A DNA stretch of 64,000 nt, taken from NCBI GenBank assembly GCA_033297205.1, contig MU859071.1, positions 1-64,000 of the forward strand, given 5' to 3'. The first letter of the stretch is position 1; each line of letters starts with the position of its first letter. Under the pieces are notes generated by a model. The model searched no databases. It had not been told where the DNA came from and saw only the letters and a program-made list of their open reading frames with translations. The DNA is from Pseudoneurospora amorphoporcata (taxonomy: Eukaryota > Ascomycota > Sordariomycetes > Sordariales > Sordariaceae). Made by a program: the position numbers and the translations under genes. Shown piece by piece: positions 33,784 through 45,446 of this stretch.

Positions 33784-35012
33784 TTATGCGCCATAATCTC
33801 TTCCATGTCTTGGCTTGTCCCTGTCACCTGGCCTTTCTGATCGGTGATGATGTCGGTGACGGCCATGCTCACCATCATGGCCATCGCGATCTCCGTGATT
33901 GCGATGCTCGCGGTCGTCTCGCTCCTTGCTAGACCGTCTATGGTGTCTGTCACGAGAGTGGCCTCTTCTCCTTTCCCTGTCTCTTTCACGCTCACGACTT
34001 TGTTCTCGACTGCGGTCTCTCTCCTTTCTTTGATGACGGTGATCCCGCCTTTCTGACCGAGACCGCCTCCCACTGTCAGACTCATCACCAGGCTCCTTAC
34101 TAGCATGTCTTTCCCTGCGGTGTTCTGTTCGCCTCCTCTTCTCCCGTCGCCGCTCTTCCTTCCGCAATTCTCTCAGTGCCCTTTCCCTCTCCTCGTTCTC
34201 CCGCTCCCGTTCCTTGTTGAGATCGCGCACCATCTTGGCACCCCTCCTCATCATTGCCAAAGGATCACTGGCACTCAATCTTTCCACCTCACGAGCCTTC
34301 CGTCCTGGATCTTCCTTCCCGAACACGTTCTTGGACGGAACCAGCGCAGCAACGTCCCCATCTGGTGTCGCATACCAGGGGCTATTCTTGGCTAGCAAGC
34401 CTTCCGCATCCCTGCCAGCCGCGCTGGTGAAGTGTACCTGATGCTGCTCTGCTTCCTCACGCTTTCTCTTGGCTGCTTCGGTCTCCAGTTTTTCGTCCTT
34501 CTCTGCAAGCCTCAGCTCCTCTTCAGCAAACAACGTGATATGGCCTCTGCTATCGACCAATGTTGGCGCAGTGGTAATGGAAGCCGACTTCACCACCAGG
34601 CCAGACAGCTCCCTCGCCGCACTTGCCCCTGCCATGGCACGTTCCCGCGCCACCCTCATTTCGAAGTCGGTGTCATCTTCGCCTGCTCGCTTGCGCTTGC
34701 GTCCTTCGGTCAGAGGGTCACGTTCACGATGACGGCGCCCATGGTCGCTGCTGGCGTCTGCTGAAGCGATTGGTTCCTCAAGTGGCGGCGGGACCTGACC
34801 GCGTAGAATGGCTAGATGACGTTCCGCGTCGACCTGTTGCATGCGTTGTTCTTCAGCTTCCTCGCGAGCGCGGGCGTCGGCCTCGTCACGCCGGACGCGG
34901 GCGACGTTGTCTGTGTTGTAGACGTTCCATGATTTCTTGCCGAGAAGGTGGCTTTGATGATGTTAGAAGATGTTCTTGGAGTTCAAGACTAAGTTGGAAC
35001 TCACAGAGGCAT
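33784..35012 (-). CDS. cwc25: Pre-mRNA splicing factor Cwc25
   Basis: Spliceosome component required for the first catalytic step in yeast, stabilising the branch helix. Two exons: 35005-35012 (only 8 nt: ATG CCT CT) and 33784-34951, with a 53-nt intron (GTGAGT..AAAG) that restores MPLHLLGKKSWNVYN, the family N-terminus with the KKSWN motif; 391 residues. The CIR_N-type N-terminal helix is rich in Arg/Glu (VARVRRDEADARAREEAEE). A central conserved part contains NSPWYATP. The C-terminal 150 residues are Arg/Asp/Ser/His-rich (RS/RD type). Diverges from sec18. Confidence 0.88.
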
Positions 35013-35600
35013 GTTGATATTCACAATGAATCGCTTCTCTTTGATGTTGGATGGTTGAACTGGACAGCTTCCAGTAGGCCAGTCAGGGTTCTTATCTTAT
35101 CGCTAGCCAGCCGCCCCAACACGTGCCCCGCTCTTTGACGTACGTTGATCAGGGGCGAGTCTGGCCGCCAGGGGACAAAGTCCGGGGACCCGCTGAATTA
35201 GCGGTTCCAGTACCTGAAAGCTGAACCGCTTGTACAAGTAAGTTGACCGTATCCTTTCCAGAATAACCTTTGATGACAACATTTCCTGTAAAGCGTCAGT
35301 GGGACACAGCTGATCCCTTGACACAACAGCCAGACGTCCCCTCTCGACGAAACATCAAAGCTCAGCCTCCAACGAAAACAGGCATCCCGTCTTATCGGGA
35401 TAATACCTGTCCTTCTTTGCATAATTGCGAAAGAGCTTGAAGCAATCAATTGCCGAACCAACATAACCAACGTGTTTACTTGCGGCGAACCCAGTGTGCA
35501 CCAACTCCGCACTCCCGACGACAACACCAAGGGCGACTGGTTCTCCCGACTTACTCCCTCCTCGATACTCGTAACTTGTAATCTACACACCACGTTCACC
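35013..35600. promoter_or_regulatory. Divergent promoter cwc25 / sec18
   Basis: 588-bp region between two divergent housekeeping genes; the right third is CAAC/ACCA-rich as in a fungal leader. No TATA box seen. Confidence 0.5.
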
Positions 35601-38218
35601 ATGGATATTCGAGGCAACCTCTTCGGCAAGAAGCCCCAACCCCCACAAGGAGGAGCTGGCCTCCCCGGCCGTCCCGTTCAGCAAGCAGCGGGAGGCGGAT
35701 ACGGCGGCGGCGCACCACCCACCAACTACGGCAGCCCAGGTGGTCGCGCTCCCCCTCAACCCCAATACTCTGGTGGTGGCGGATATGGAGGTGCGCCATC
35801 CGAAAAGAGCTATGGCGGCGGCGGCGGCGGCGGCGGTTACGGTGGACAGCCCGCTCCTGGCGGATATCCTTCTCAGTCAGCCGGTCGCGGTATTCCCCTT
35901 CGACTCGCAAAGGTTGATGATAAGACGTTGCAGAGTCTCTACATCTTCGGCAACATGTAAGTTCATGCGCGCAACCTACCGTCAGGCATTCGAAGCCGCT
36001 AACCTTGAATACCAGTTGCGCCGTATCGCCCGACGACTTCCCCCCGAACCGCGACGGCTCCGATCTATACATCCGCTTGACAGGAAGACAACTACGAGGA
36101 GACTATGTCGTGACGGCACGCCCTACCCCTGGCTTCCGTTCGGGGCACATTAGCTTGTCAGACCCCCAGCGAACATGGTGCGGAGTTGGCATGATGGACG
36201 AGTTGATGGGAGAGGTCTACGATCCCTTTGCCCGCGGAGGCGACGCCTACATTGGCTCCATGGATGTCGAGATTGGATTTGCCTCGGCCAACAGAATCGT
36301 CGATGCTCCCTATGACCAGGATGAGCTGGCCAAGATCTTTGTCAAGACCTTCCAGAACCAGATCTTTGCGCCTGGCCAGAGGTTCCTTCTCGACGTCAAG
36401 AATATCCCCTTGGCTGTCATGGTCAAGACGGTCACTCTGGTGGATCTGAGCATGGGCGGAACTGGCGAGGCCCCCACGCGCAGTGACCCTGGAGCCCGCG
36501 GTATTCTCACCAACCAGGCCAGCATTGGCTTCTACAAGGATGCCAGGTCACCCATCAAGCTCAAGGGCTCCAGCAAGCGCCCAGCCGCCAACGCCATCAT
36601 CGCCCCGGACTTCAAGTTTGAGGATATGGGTATCGGTGGTTTGGATACCGAGTTCTCCACCATCTTCCGTCGTGCCTTTGCCTCCCGCATCTTCCCTCCT
36701 GGGCTCATCGAGAAGCTCGGTATTATGCACGTGAAGGGCATGCTGCTTTATGGTCCTCCCGGCACCGGCAAGACCCTTATTGCCAGACAGATTGGAAAGA
36801 TGCTCAACGCCAGGGAACCCAAGGTCATCAACGGTCCCGAAGTGTTGAACAAGTACGTTGGTCAGTCTGAAGAGAACATCCGTAAGCTCTTCGCCGATGC
36901 AGAGAAGGAGTACAAGGAGAAGGGCGACGAGTCTGGTCTGCACATTATCATCTTTGATGAGTTGGATGCCGTGTGCAAGCAGAGAGGTTCTGGTGCTGGC
37001 GGCGGCACCGGTGTCGGTGACAGCGTCGTCAACCAGCTGCTCTCCAAGCTCGATGGTGTCGACCAGCTTAACAACATTCTCCTTATCGGAATGACCAACC
37101 GTAAGGATATGATCGATGACGCCCTGCTCCGTCCCGGTCGTCTTGAGGTCCAAATCGAGATCTCGCTTCCCGATGAGCATGGCCGTAGCCAGATTCTCAA
37201 GATCCATACCTCCAAGATGAAGGAGAACAAGGTCATGGCTGACGACGTCGACCTCGCCGAGCTCGCCACTCTCACAAAGAACTTTTCTGGTGCCGAGCTC
37301 AGCGGTCTTGTCAAGTCCGCCACCTCGTACGCCTTCTCCCGACACATCAAAGTCGGCACCATGGCTGGCGTCTCCGAAGACGTGGCCAACATGAAGGTCA
37401 ACCGCCAAGATTTCCTCAACGCCCTCGAGGAAGTCAAGCCCGCCTTTGGCGCCGACGAGTCCGAGCTCGAGAAGCACCTGGCCTACGGTGTCATCCACTA
37501 CTCCAAGAGCATCACCTCGATCCTCGAGGACGGTCTGCTATACGTCAACAACGTGCGCAAGCTCGAGCGTCTCAAGCACATGACCGTCCTCCTTCACGGT
37601 CCTTCGGCCTCCGGAAAGACCGCTCTGGCCGCCCACATCGCCATGAAGTCCGACTTCCCCTTCATCAAGTTCATCACCCCCGCCGACATGGTCGGCTTCC
37701 GCGACGAGGTTGCCAAGAAGGACTATCTGCACAAGATCTTCACCGACGCCTACAAGTCCCCGCTCTCCCTCCTCATCATCGACAACCTCGAGCGCATCAT
37801 CGAATGGAACCCCGTCGGCCCGCGCCTGTCCAACACTATCCTCCAGGCACTCGTCACCCTTCTCGTCACCCCGCCGCCCAAGGGTCATCGTCTCTTGATC
37901 CTCGCCACGACTTCGCAGCGTTCCGTCATGGAGCAGTTGGACGTCACTGAGTCGTTCGATTACCAGATTGCTGTGCCAGCTGTGAACAATCTCCAGGAGT
38001 TGGGCGCCGTGTTGAACGAGGTCGGAGCATTTGGTGGTGATCAGTCGGCCATCACCGAGGTGTTGAGTACCCTCCGCGAATATACCGGGGCGGATAGTGT
38101 GGGTGTGGGCGTCAGGACGATCTTGACGGTGGCGGAGAGCGCGGACACGAGTCCTGATCCTAAGGGCTGGTTCGTGGAGAAGATGGCGGGGTTGATTGCT
38201 AGGTATAATATTAGGTAG
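35601..38218 (+). CDS. sec18: Vesicular-fusion ATPase Sec18 (NSF)
   Basis: Cytosolic AAA+ ATPase that disassembles SNARE complexes after membrane fusion. Two exons: 35601-35956 and 36016-38218, intron 35957-36015 (GTAAGT..ACCAG) restoring FGNICAVSPDDF; 852 residues. Residues about 10-90 are a Gly/Pro/Tyr-rich extension. The N domain (about 95-300) is followed by AAA-1 with Walker A GPPGTGKT near 366 and Walker B IIIFDELDA near 430, and SRH motif GMTNRKDMIDDALLRPGR. AAA-2 has the degenerate P-loop GPSASGKT near 647 and LLIIDNLERI near 703, as expected of the less active D2 ring. Codon use is strongly biased to C-ending codons, indicating high expression. Confidence 0.95.
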
Positions 38219-40312
38219 AGGTAGAGCTAGAGAGTAAAAGTGAGGATGAATGGATTGGGTCGGGATGTTTACGATATATAGATGTTGTTCATGGAGTTTT
38301 CATAATTGGAATACTATGTTAATAGAGACCATCACTTTCGTGTTACTATCTTGTTCTTGCTTTGAATGGTGCCTCGGAGTTTCCGAGGAGGGTATATCCA
38401 ACGTTTGGGCTAGATTGACCTCTGCAGATTCTCGCATGTTCACGCTGATTATGTCGAGGGCCACGGCTTCGATGTCCGTCCGGCCTTCGTTGATATCTGG
38501 TAAGTACCTCTGCACCCCAAAACCTATCACAGTCCCCGACGACGCCTACATCAAAGAGCTGAAGGGCTAACCGAGCTTCCTCTGACTGCGGTCTCCCCTG
38601 CTCTCTGAAAGGCACAGCCGTAGGCATGCGGTAGCCGTAATAGAGTCATTGACGCTGCCGGAAAAAAAAAAAAAAAAAAAAGAGCAGAAGAACCACCAGC
38701 CAGTAGCTGCAAACGATGACCGAGACCGGGCTCGGGAAGGAAAGCCGACCCAAACCCAGACCTAGACCCAGTCGCAAAGTAAAGAACAAGGGCAAGGGGA
38801 AGTGAAGGAAATCATGAAACCAGTGCTCACGGCCACGCCCACTCCCATGCTCAAGCTCGCTTCCCCTCCCGGGGATTTTATGGTCAAGACTTCTCCGCCA
38901 CCACCACCTCCTCGCCTGAGATCACAGTGAGCACAGCGGGGTGGACAATGGAAAGGCAAAGGCAAGACCAAAGAAACCACCCTCCCCGCCCCTGTTGCAG
39001 CGAACGCCGCGACTGCTACAACCGCCCTCCTCCGCCCCGCCCGTCCCTCCTCATCATCCAAGTGGAAGCGGAAAGCCCGCCTTTCTGAACAGAAAAGGGC
39101 ACCTAGAGGTAAGGTATGTCTGGCTGCTTCTGTGCATTTTACTGCTTCCCAGCGCGGAACTCGGTTCCAGAAGTCAACAGTCGTCGCCTCTTTACCTACC
39201 CTCAGTAGCCTGCTTTGCCCTTCCACTTCTTGCTAACGTCTTCGGTAACTACAAAGCGCCAGGTGCAGCCAGAAGGTGCCCTTGATCTTGCCCAAGTGCC
39301 CCTGGAAGCTGGATGTTCAAGCTGGATGGTCTCAGCTTGAGGCCTGCGGGACAAGTTTGAGCTGAGGTTGGTCAACAGTCCGCATGGCGCCTCCTTTCTC
39401 TCACGAACCCTTTCCTATATTCTTCTTCCACTTGCCACGGCCCATGGGGATCTTCGGTAACTACGAAGGGCCCGACGAGGAAAGTGTCCTCGACCTTGCC
39501 TCACTGGATAGATGCCGTTGAACTGCGAGAGGAAAGAAAGATTGAAGCAGATGTCGCCGGCGCCCTCCTGGCCCTTGTGATTGTCAAGCAAGTGAGTTGT
39601 CTCCTCCTCGGTGTCGTTGTTAAATCACAGGGAGGGGATTTTGTCGAGTCTAATGTAACACATTACCGAGAAGCTTGTCCACCCAAAGACGTGTTGTCAA
39701 GATGTCTAGATCTTTATCAGCAGGTTTCATGTGTTGGGTTCAGTGACGAAAGATTGACACTTGACATCGCTCTAGGCATATATATGTAGTTCGGGACCCA
39801 TCACATGTTCTTTCTCAATGTCCAAGTGTAGTCAACTGAAGTGTCACTGACGCATTTTGGAAACTTGGGAAGAGTTGGTGGGAAGTGTCAAATCAAGACT
39901 GTCCAAAAAGCTTTGGTTTTTGTCGTTGGACGTTTCCTTTCTTTTCATTCATTGATGATCTGGAAGTGATCATTCATTGTCATTTGGACTGGATGCCTTC
40001 CCGAGCCATATTCCAGTCTGTCTCCTGTTCATCTTCCTTCCGTCATCTGTCCGTTCTCCTTTATGTTATCAGGTCTCGCTTACTCTCTTTTTGACGCTGA
40101 TCCTCACGGTTCCTGGCGACTGTAGGACTGAACAGAAGGCGCCCGCTGGTCCAAGAGAAAGGCATCGTCACATCAAGGAAGCCATCACAGCCAGACTGGG
40201 AAGGAGATCTTGCAAATACACACGTCACGAAGCAAGTAGGAAGCAAGTTCAGATGCCAGAAAGCAAATCAGCATGACTTATTGGGATCCCTGAGGGGATA
40301 GATGGCCAGGTA
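38219..40312. other. Spacer with decayed duplicated segments
   Basis: No intact gene. Contains the sec18 3' flank, a 20-nt A-tract at 38662-38681, and two related segments, about 39225-39300 and 39430-39515, that share TCTTCGGTAACTAC and further matches with mostly C/T differences. Looks like an eroded tandem duplication. Confidence 0.4.
38662..38681. repeat. Poly-A tract of 20
   Basis: Uninterrupted run of 20 A in the spacer downstream of sec18; no retroposed gene precedes it. Confidence 0.9.
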
Positions 40313-40320
40313 TATAAGAT
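40313..40320 (+). promoter_or_regulatory. TATA box followed by CT-rich leader
   Basis: TATATAAG followed by about 250 nt of strongly pyrimidine-rich sequence, a combination typical of expressed fungal promoters. No intact gene follows; the next coding-like sequence is the decayed frame after 40950. Confidence 0.45.
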
Positions 40321-40949
40321 GGGCTTCCCCCCACCCCTTTGGCCCGATTTTTCTTTTTCTCCAGACTCAAGCACTTGTTCCACTCTTCGACTTGCTCTTC
40401 TGAGCTTCCCTCATCTTCTGACTGATCTTTCTCCTTCTCTAGAATCAAGCACTTTCACATTTTCCGTCATCTTTTTGGATCTTCTCCTTACACGCTGGTG
40501 CGTCTGCCAGCCTCAAATCGAACGCCAGATTCTTTGATGGCGATCATCAATACACGTTTCCACTTCATTTCCTCTCTGGCTCAGCGCAATTCATGATGGT
40601 TTCCTTTTTCTCTTCTTCAGCATCGTTAATACCAGTGCCCGCCCCAAACGGTCAACAATTTCCAAAGCTGTCAAAGCTGCTCAACACATCGGTTTTCATC
40701 ATACTTATGGTTCGCTCAAACCCTTTTCCCCTTCACATCCGATTGAGCGCAATCGTGCTGACTTTCATGTTGTCAACAGGCTCTTCGGTCTCGCAACCTG
40801 CCACGTCTTAAGGTCAACAGCCAATGGGACCTAGACGAGGCCTGAACAATCCCCACGCTTCTGGGTCCGGCCTTTGTTGATCTTTTCGACTTCTGCGTGT
40901 CGACTCTCACGGTGCCTATCGCGGATGATAAGGTGGATGGCAAGGGGAC

Positions 40950-42165
40950 CTAGACGGGACCTGAGCCGAAGCCGATTTTGAAGAGACGGCGCCCGGGAGG
41001 TGGCAGCAGAAACACTCTGACGCGCAAGTCGGTGCGCTTCGCCGACGGGTGCAAAGATCCAATGCCGGCACAGCCGGAGGCTTTCGATCGGGTCGCAGCG
41101 TGGAGGGTCATTCGGTTCGAAGCGCTGGCACCGAGAGATGACCTGTTTGCAACCACCCGCACCCTGCGTGCTCGACTGGTCGCGTTTCGTCTCTCTGACT
41201 AGACCAGGAAACTGTGGAGCGCTATGTCACGCTCAAGTACAAAACCGAGCTCGAGTCCGACAAGAACCTCTCCGAGTCTGAGGCCAGCCGGCGGGGAGAG
41301 TCGCAACATCATTCCCTTGCAATACCTGAACCAGCAAATGGTCAACCTAAGGAAGTTGGCTCTCATATCCGACCAGGTTAAAGAAGAGAAGCAGTTGAGC
41401 AATTCCACCGCTTGACTCAACTTTATGTACGGCACAAAAAATTTAACGGGTTGTAGTAGCCAGCGCGGGGGCCCCTCGACCCCCAAACCGACTACGAAAA
41501 GGCCATAGACCTCCTCATTAGCGACCCTCTCCTAAAAGAAGCCAGCCACGTCCGCTGGACTATTATGCTCGCCAACGACGAAGGCGTCTTTAGGCCTTAC
41601 CACTATAACGACATCGACGTTGTTAGGATTAGATTTAGCCCAGACGCTATGAGGCCCTAGCGTGGGGGAATCACCACCTGGCTCGGCGAGTTGAAGAACC
41701 TCAAGACCCTCCATCTCGACGTCAACTCTAAGGGCTTCTTATGAACAATGGGTCTCCTTGTTTACTACGGGCGCTCAGCTCGTTGTCGCCCTCTCGACTC
41801 CCAGCCCCGAAGGTCCCAATTTCGACAATCTCTCAGCCTGTTCGTCGTTCCACCCGACTGAACAAGAAAACTGGCTATTCGATCACTCCTTTTTCGACAG
41901 CCCAAGTCCAACTGTCAAGGACAAGTAGAAAGCAGAAAGCACGCATTGGCGCTTGTCCCTCAGTGGCTCAGTTGAAAGGAGCCCCTCCGTCATCCGCTCT
42001 TGTGAAGAGGCCCAGCCAGACTCAAGCTGTCGAAATCCCAGCACTCAACTCGGACGACCGGCAGAAGACGTGACCGGGAGGAGAAGGCACGCAAGGCTCA
42101 GGTCGCTTTGGCGGCCCACTTGCAACGTCAGCGAGAGGCTCAACAGGCTGCGTTGTTATAAAGTC
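40950..42165 (+). pseudogene. Decayed gene with RIP-like stop codons, family unknown
   Basis: Plus-strand coding-like sequence in consecutive frames. About 40963-41199 reads TRKSVRFADG.. and is open. Then a single frame from 41199 to 41743 reads ETVERYVTLKYKTELES.., DYEKAIDLLISDPLLKEAS and ITTWLGELKNLKTLHLDV, with stops TAA 41379, TAG 41454, TAG 41457 and TAG 41658. Each of these can come from CAA/CAG by a C-to-T change. A following open segment (41741-42073, with RRSTRLNKK) shifts frame near 42072 into a short helix-like Arg/Gln-rich end stopping at 42159. The LKTLHLDV part recalls leucine-rich F-box C-termini, but I cannot assign the family. Introns could explain some frame changes; the stops argue for decay. 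Confidence 0.5.
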
Positions 42166-44330
42166 CATTCGTCTTCTCTCTTGTTTTCTTTTCGACTCAG
42201 GTTTCAGTCATCAAAGATGCTCACCTCACACTTTCATCCAAACCTACTATCCAACAAAATTCCCGATCAAGCAAGGAAATACCATGACCTATTTTCTTTG
42301 GCCCCGCCGTTCCCTTTCTCGCTACTCTTTTTGTCTCCGCAACATCTCCAAACAACTCGCACCCCATCTCTTCTCTCTTTACCGATCACGGCAGCGCAGT
42401 ATTTTCAACACAGCATCACTATATCATCAGCATTATCTATCAGGAGTACGATTTGTTAGTGTCCCGACGCCTCTACTATCTTGGGTTACTTTCCTGATGA
42501 TTTTTGCTGACCCTTTTTCTTCCCTCAGTAGGTCCGAGACTTGGAAGCCCCAGAAGGGCGAGATTGCGTGACTTCCCGCTCAGGAGGTATACGCGAAAAC
42601 TCAGGAACCATACACACGTCGTATTTCGTCGAACACAGCCACAAAGCATGGCGCAGACTATTATAGCGAAGAGTAGACAGATTCTAGACTACCAAACCGG
42701 ATGAACCGGGAGAGTATGGAACATGACTGTATTTGACGAATATCATGTACCTTGGGTACTCATTTGAGTTAAGTGCGTTCGATGGAAGTGGAGTGGTTAA
42801 GGTTTATCAGATGACGGGAGGCAGAGGGTGTTGAGAAATGAGAAGGCGGTATATATGCATGCAAAAATGTTTGTTGGCTTGAGACCTCTGGTCGAATTGT
42901 CTAGGCGTTTTATAACAAGTTTATGTCTGTTCTTGGATAACGAAGGCTTAACCTGTGTGTGATCATGTGTTTTAATATCAAGATTATGTGTTTTGTTCTA
43001 TCACCGAGGCTTAAACTGAGTGTGAATATGCTGATGGTAATATATGCCATGCATTATGGGTTTGGACTTGGATGTTTTATACTGACCTTGTGGAGTGTCT
43101 GTCTGGGTTACATGTGTCTCACTAGGAGACAATGCTGGAAGTCACCAGCATTGGACTATAAATACTTTCCCACGGTAAATGTACTTGACTGGTCAATCAG
43201 ATGGGAATCTGGACTGTGCAATGGCATTCAAGCCTGTAGAACTGTCCCATTTTATATGGGATGTGCTCAACAACGTGAAGAGACTACCACCAGAAGTCCG
43301 AGCACTCCTCCTTCCCTTCTCTTAATACCTTCGCAACACTTGTGTCTCCTGTCGAGTTTGCTTGCTCCTAGTCTTTCAACTAGTTTTTACCTAATAATGC
43401 TCCTCCTACATCGACACACTAATAAAATCCCTAGATACCAAATCAATTCTTGTCGAATGAATGGGGAATGTACCTACATTTTGGTTTTGGGGAAAGAAGG
43501 ATTCAAACCAGCTGTCTACAACTACGTGGGATCGGGCTGCTCTGCCCAGGACTTGACTCATCGTAGGTATCAGGCAACACAAACGAGCGAAGGCCGGCTC
43601 CAGTTCCCAAAACACATGCGGCTACTGGAGTCCAACAAGCCCTCGAAGGCTCGAAGGAGGATACTCTCTCCCATGAGTCTATTGAAAGATAAATTTGAGT
43701 ATACGAAGGAGATAGTGATCGTCACTACAATCGCCAGCATTTACATGCTGTCGCATTCCCTTCCTGCCCATGATAAGCACCGCAGACACAGTAGCAGCAT
43801 TGAACAAGTTTGCACGATACGACACGTAGCGACTATGGAATAGAATTATCATTACCAATACTAGCGAACGTATAATGTATTTAGAGTAAAGGTAATGAAA
43901 GCGTATGGGTATATTCATTAAACAAGACATGTACTGTCAACGATCAATACCCATGGTCCAAGCCAACAAAAATCCATTTCCCATTATCGCTTCCCTGTAC
44001 CGTGCCTTCCAACTGAAACCTCCAGAATCAAAAAACTAAAACAAGCCTATGGGTATCCTGTAAAAGAAGATATGTACTGTAAGAGAGAAAAGAAAATTGG
44101 TGGAAGCGAGACGCGAGCAATAAACAGAGTGAGGTTGCTGGTGCAAAGCCCCTGATTAAGCTCTAGCTGAGCAGCGGTAGGCTGTAGTATTGAGTCGAGA
44201 GTGTTTTTGTGAGGGTCGATCGAATCGTGTACTCCGGAAAAGCTTAACCATGACTCTCCTCGTTGCCTGGAGATGGGAAAACTCGTCCATGTCGTTGATC
44301 ATAATATCATAACCTCGTACCTCTAGGGGC
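42166..44330. other. Spacer, partly AT-rich
   Basis: No supported gene. The stretch 42900-43250 is AT/TG-rich. A 294-codon open frame at 42959-43843 has a hydrophobic but motif-free translation and no homolog I recognise, and is not called. The right end is the 3' flank of the stomatin-like gene. Confidence 0.4.
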
Positions 44331-45446
44331 TTAGATGTTCTCAACAATATGGGCATTCAACGCCTGTTGGAATCCCCCATCGGAACCGCCAAAGTTGTGG
44401 AACGAAGTCGTGTCGTTCTTCGCACCGCTGCCCTGGCCCGGGTTGAAAGAACCTGGGGAATCCAACGAGGCATTGAACTGCGCCTGACTAGGCATCGTCT
44501 GGTTCGTGGCTGGCAAGAAGATGACCTTGCTGTTCGCCGACTTGGCCATAGCCTGCATAGCCTCGAGGTAGCGGATCTGCATAGCGGGAGCAGAGCTCAG
44601 AATATCGGCGGCCTGCCTCATCAGCTTGGCGGCCTCGACCTCGGCCTTGGCGGCAATGATCTTGCTCTCGCCGATACGCTTGCTTTGGGCAGCCATGGAG
44701 AGGGAGTCTTGCAGCTCATGAGAGAAGATGATGTCCTTGATGAGCATGCTCTCGACAGCAACACCCCACTCGGCGGCAACATCCTCGATGATCTCCCCGA
44801 TAGACTGGGCAATCTCCTCACGGCGCTCGATCACGTCCTGCAGAACACGAGCACCGATAACGTGGCGCAGGGTAGTCTGGGTGCGCTCAATCAGGGCCTG
44901 CTTGACGTTGGTAATACCGAAGGCGGCCTTGTGCGGGCTGACGATGTGGTAGTAGATGACGCTCGTCAACTGAACGGTAACGTTGTCCTTGGTCATGCAC
45001 ACTTGCTGCGGCACCTCGACGATCTGGATCTTGACGTCCACCTGGATCAGCTTCTCGGCGCACGGGTTGACGCGGACGAGGCCCGGGTCGACGGCCTTGT
45101 AGAACCTGCCGAACTTGGTCACCAGGCCGACGTTGCCCTGCTCGACTGTCTTGTAGGGGTTGGGGCACACAATGCAGCACGGGATGGCGCCGAGGGTCCC
45201 GATGACGGTGCCGAGGCCGCTGATCAGGAAGCCGTACCAGTCCTTGGGGTCGGCGTCGTGGGTGATGATGCTGGCGTACGACTTTTGGAGGTCTTCGGCC
45301 TTGGGAGGCTGCACCGTCATGGGAGCTTGAGGCCGGAAACCGCCGGCGCCGTTTGTATGGGGCTCCGAGTACTCGTGAGGATCGTACTCGGTGAAGGCGG
45401 GGCCCTTGCCCTTGAGGGGAGCCGGGTCGGTCGAGATGGAGCTCAT
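44331..45446 (-). CDS. Stomatin-like SPFH/Band 7 membrane protein
   Basis: Membrane-associated scaffold protein of the stomatin/prohibitin/flotillin superfamily; fungal stomatins associate with mitochondria or endosomal/plasma membranes, and the target here is unknown. Single exon, 371 residues. A polar N-terminus (about 1-65) precedes a hydrophobic hairpin (WYGFLISGLGTVIGTLGAIP..) with two Cys (PCCIVCP) that could be lipidated. The SPFH domain covers about 95-270 (GLVTKFGRFYKAVDPGL.., QVDVKIQIVEVPQQ.., MTKDNVTVQLTSVIYYHI) and ends with the Ala/Glu-rich helix AAKAEVEAAKLMRQAADIL and a Gln/Ser/Gly-rich tail. The frame is open further upstream but the first ATG is 45446. Confidence 0.9.
   Translation of the reverse strand: MSSISTDPAPLKGKGPAFTEYDPHEYSEPHTNGAGGFRPQAPMTVQPPKAEDLQKSYASIITHDADPKDWYGFLISGLGTVIGTLGAIPCCIVCPNPYKTVEQGNVGLVTKFGRFYKAVDPGLVRVNPCAEKLIQVDVKIQIVEVPQQVCMTKDNVTVQLTSVIYYHIVSPHKAAFGITNVKQALIERTQTTLRHVIGARVLQDVIERREEIAQSIGEIIEDVAAEWGVAVESMLIKDIIFSHELQDSLSMAAQSKRIGESKIIAAKAEVEAAKLMRQAADILSSAPAMQIRYLEAMQAMAKSANSKVIFLPATNQTMPSQAQFNASLDSPGSFNPGQGSGAKNDTTSFHNFGGSDGGFQQALNAHIVENI

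Noticed and set aside
36548..37498. 316-codon open frame antisense to sec18
   Set aside because: Arises from the strong C-ending codon bias of sec18 on the other strand; translation is a repetitive Leu/Gly/Asp pattern without domains.
43470..43560. Possible tRNA on the minus strand (GGTTTGAATCC-like T-loop)
   Set aside because: The flanking bases do not form a T-stem and no acceptor or anticodon stem could be drawn.
42959..43843. 294-codon open frame in an AT/TG-rich spacer
   Set aside because: No motif, no splice context and erratic composition that changes along the frame; kept only as part of the spacer description.
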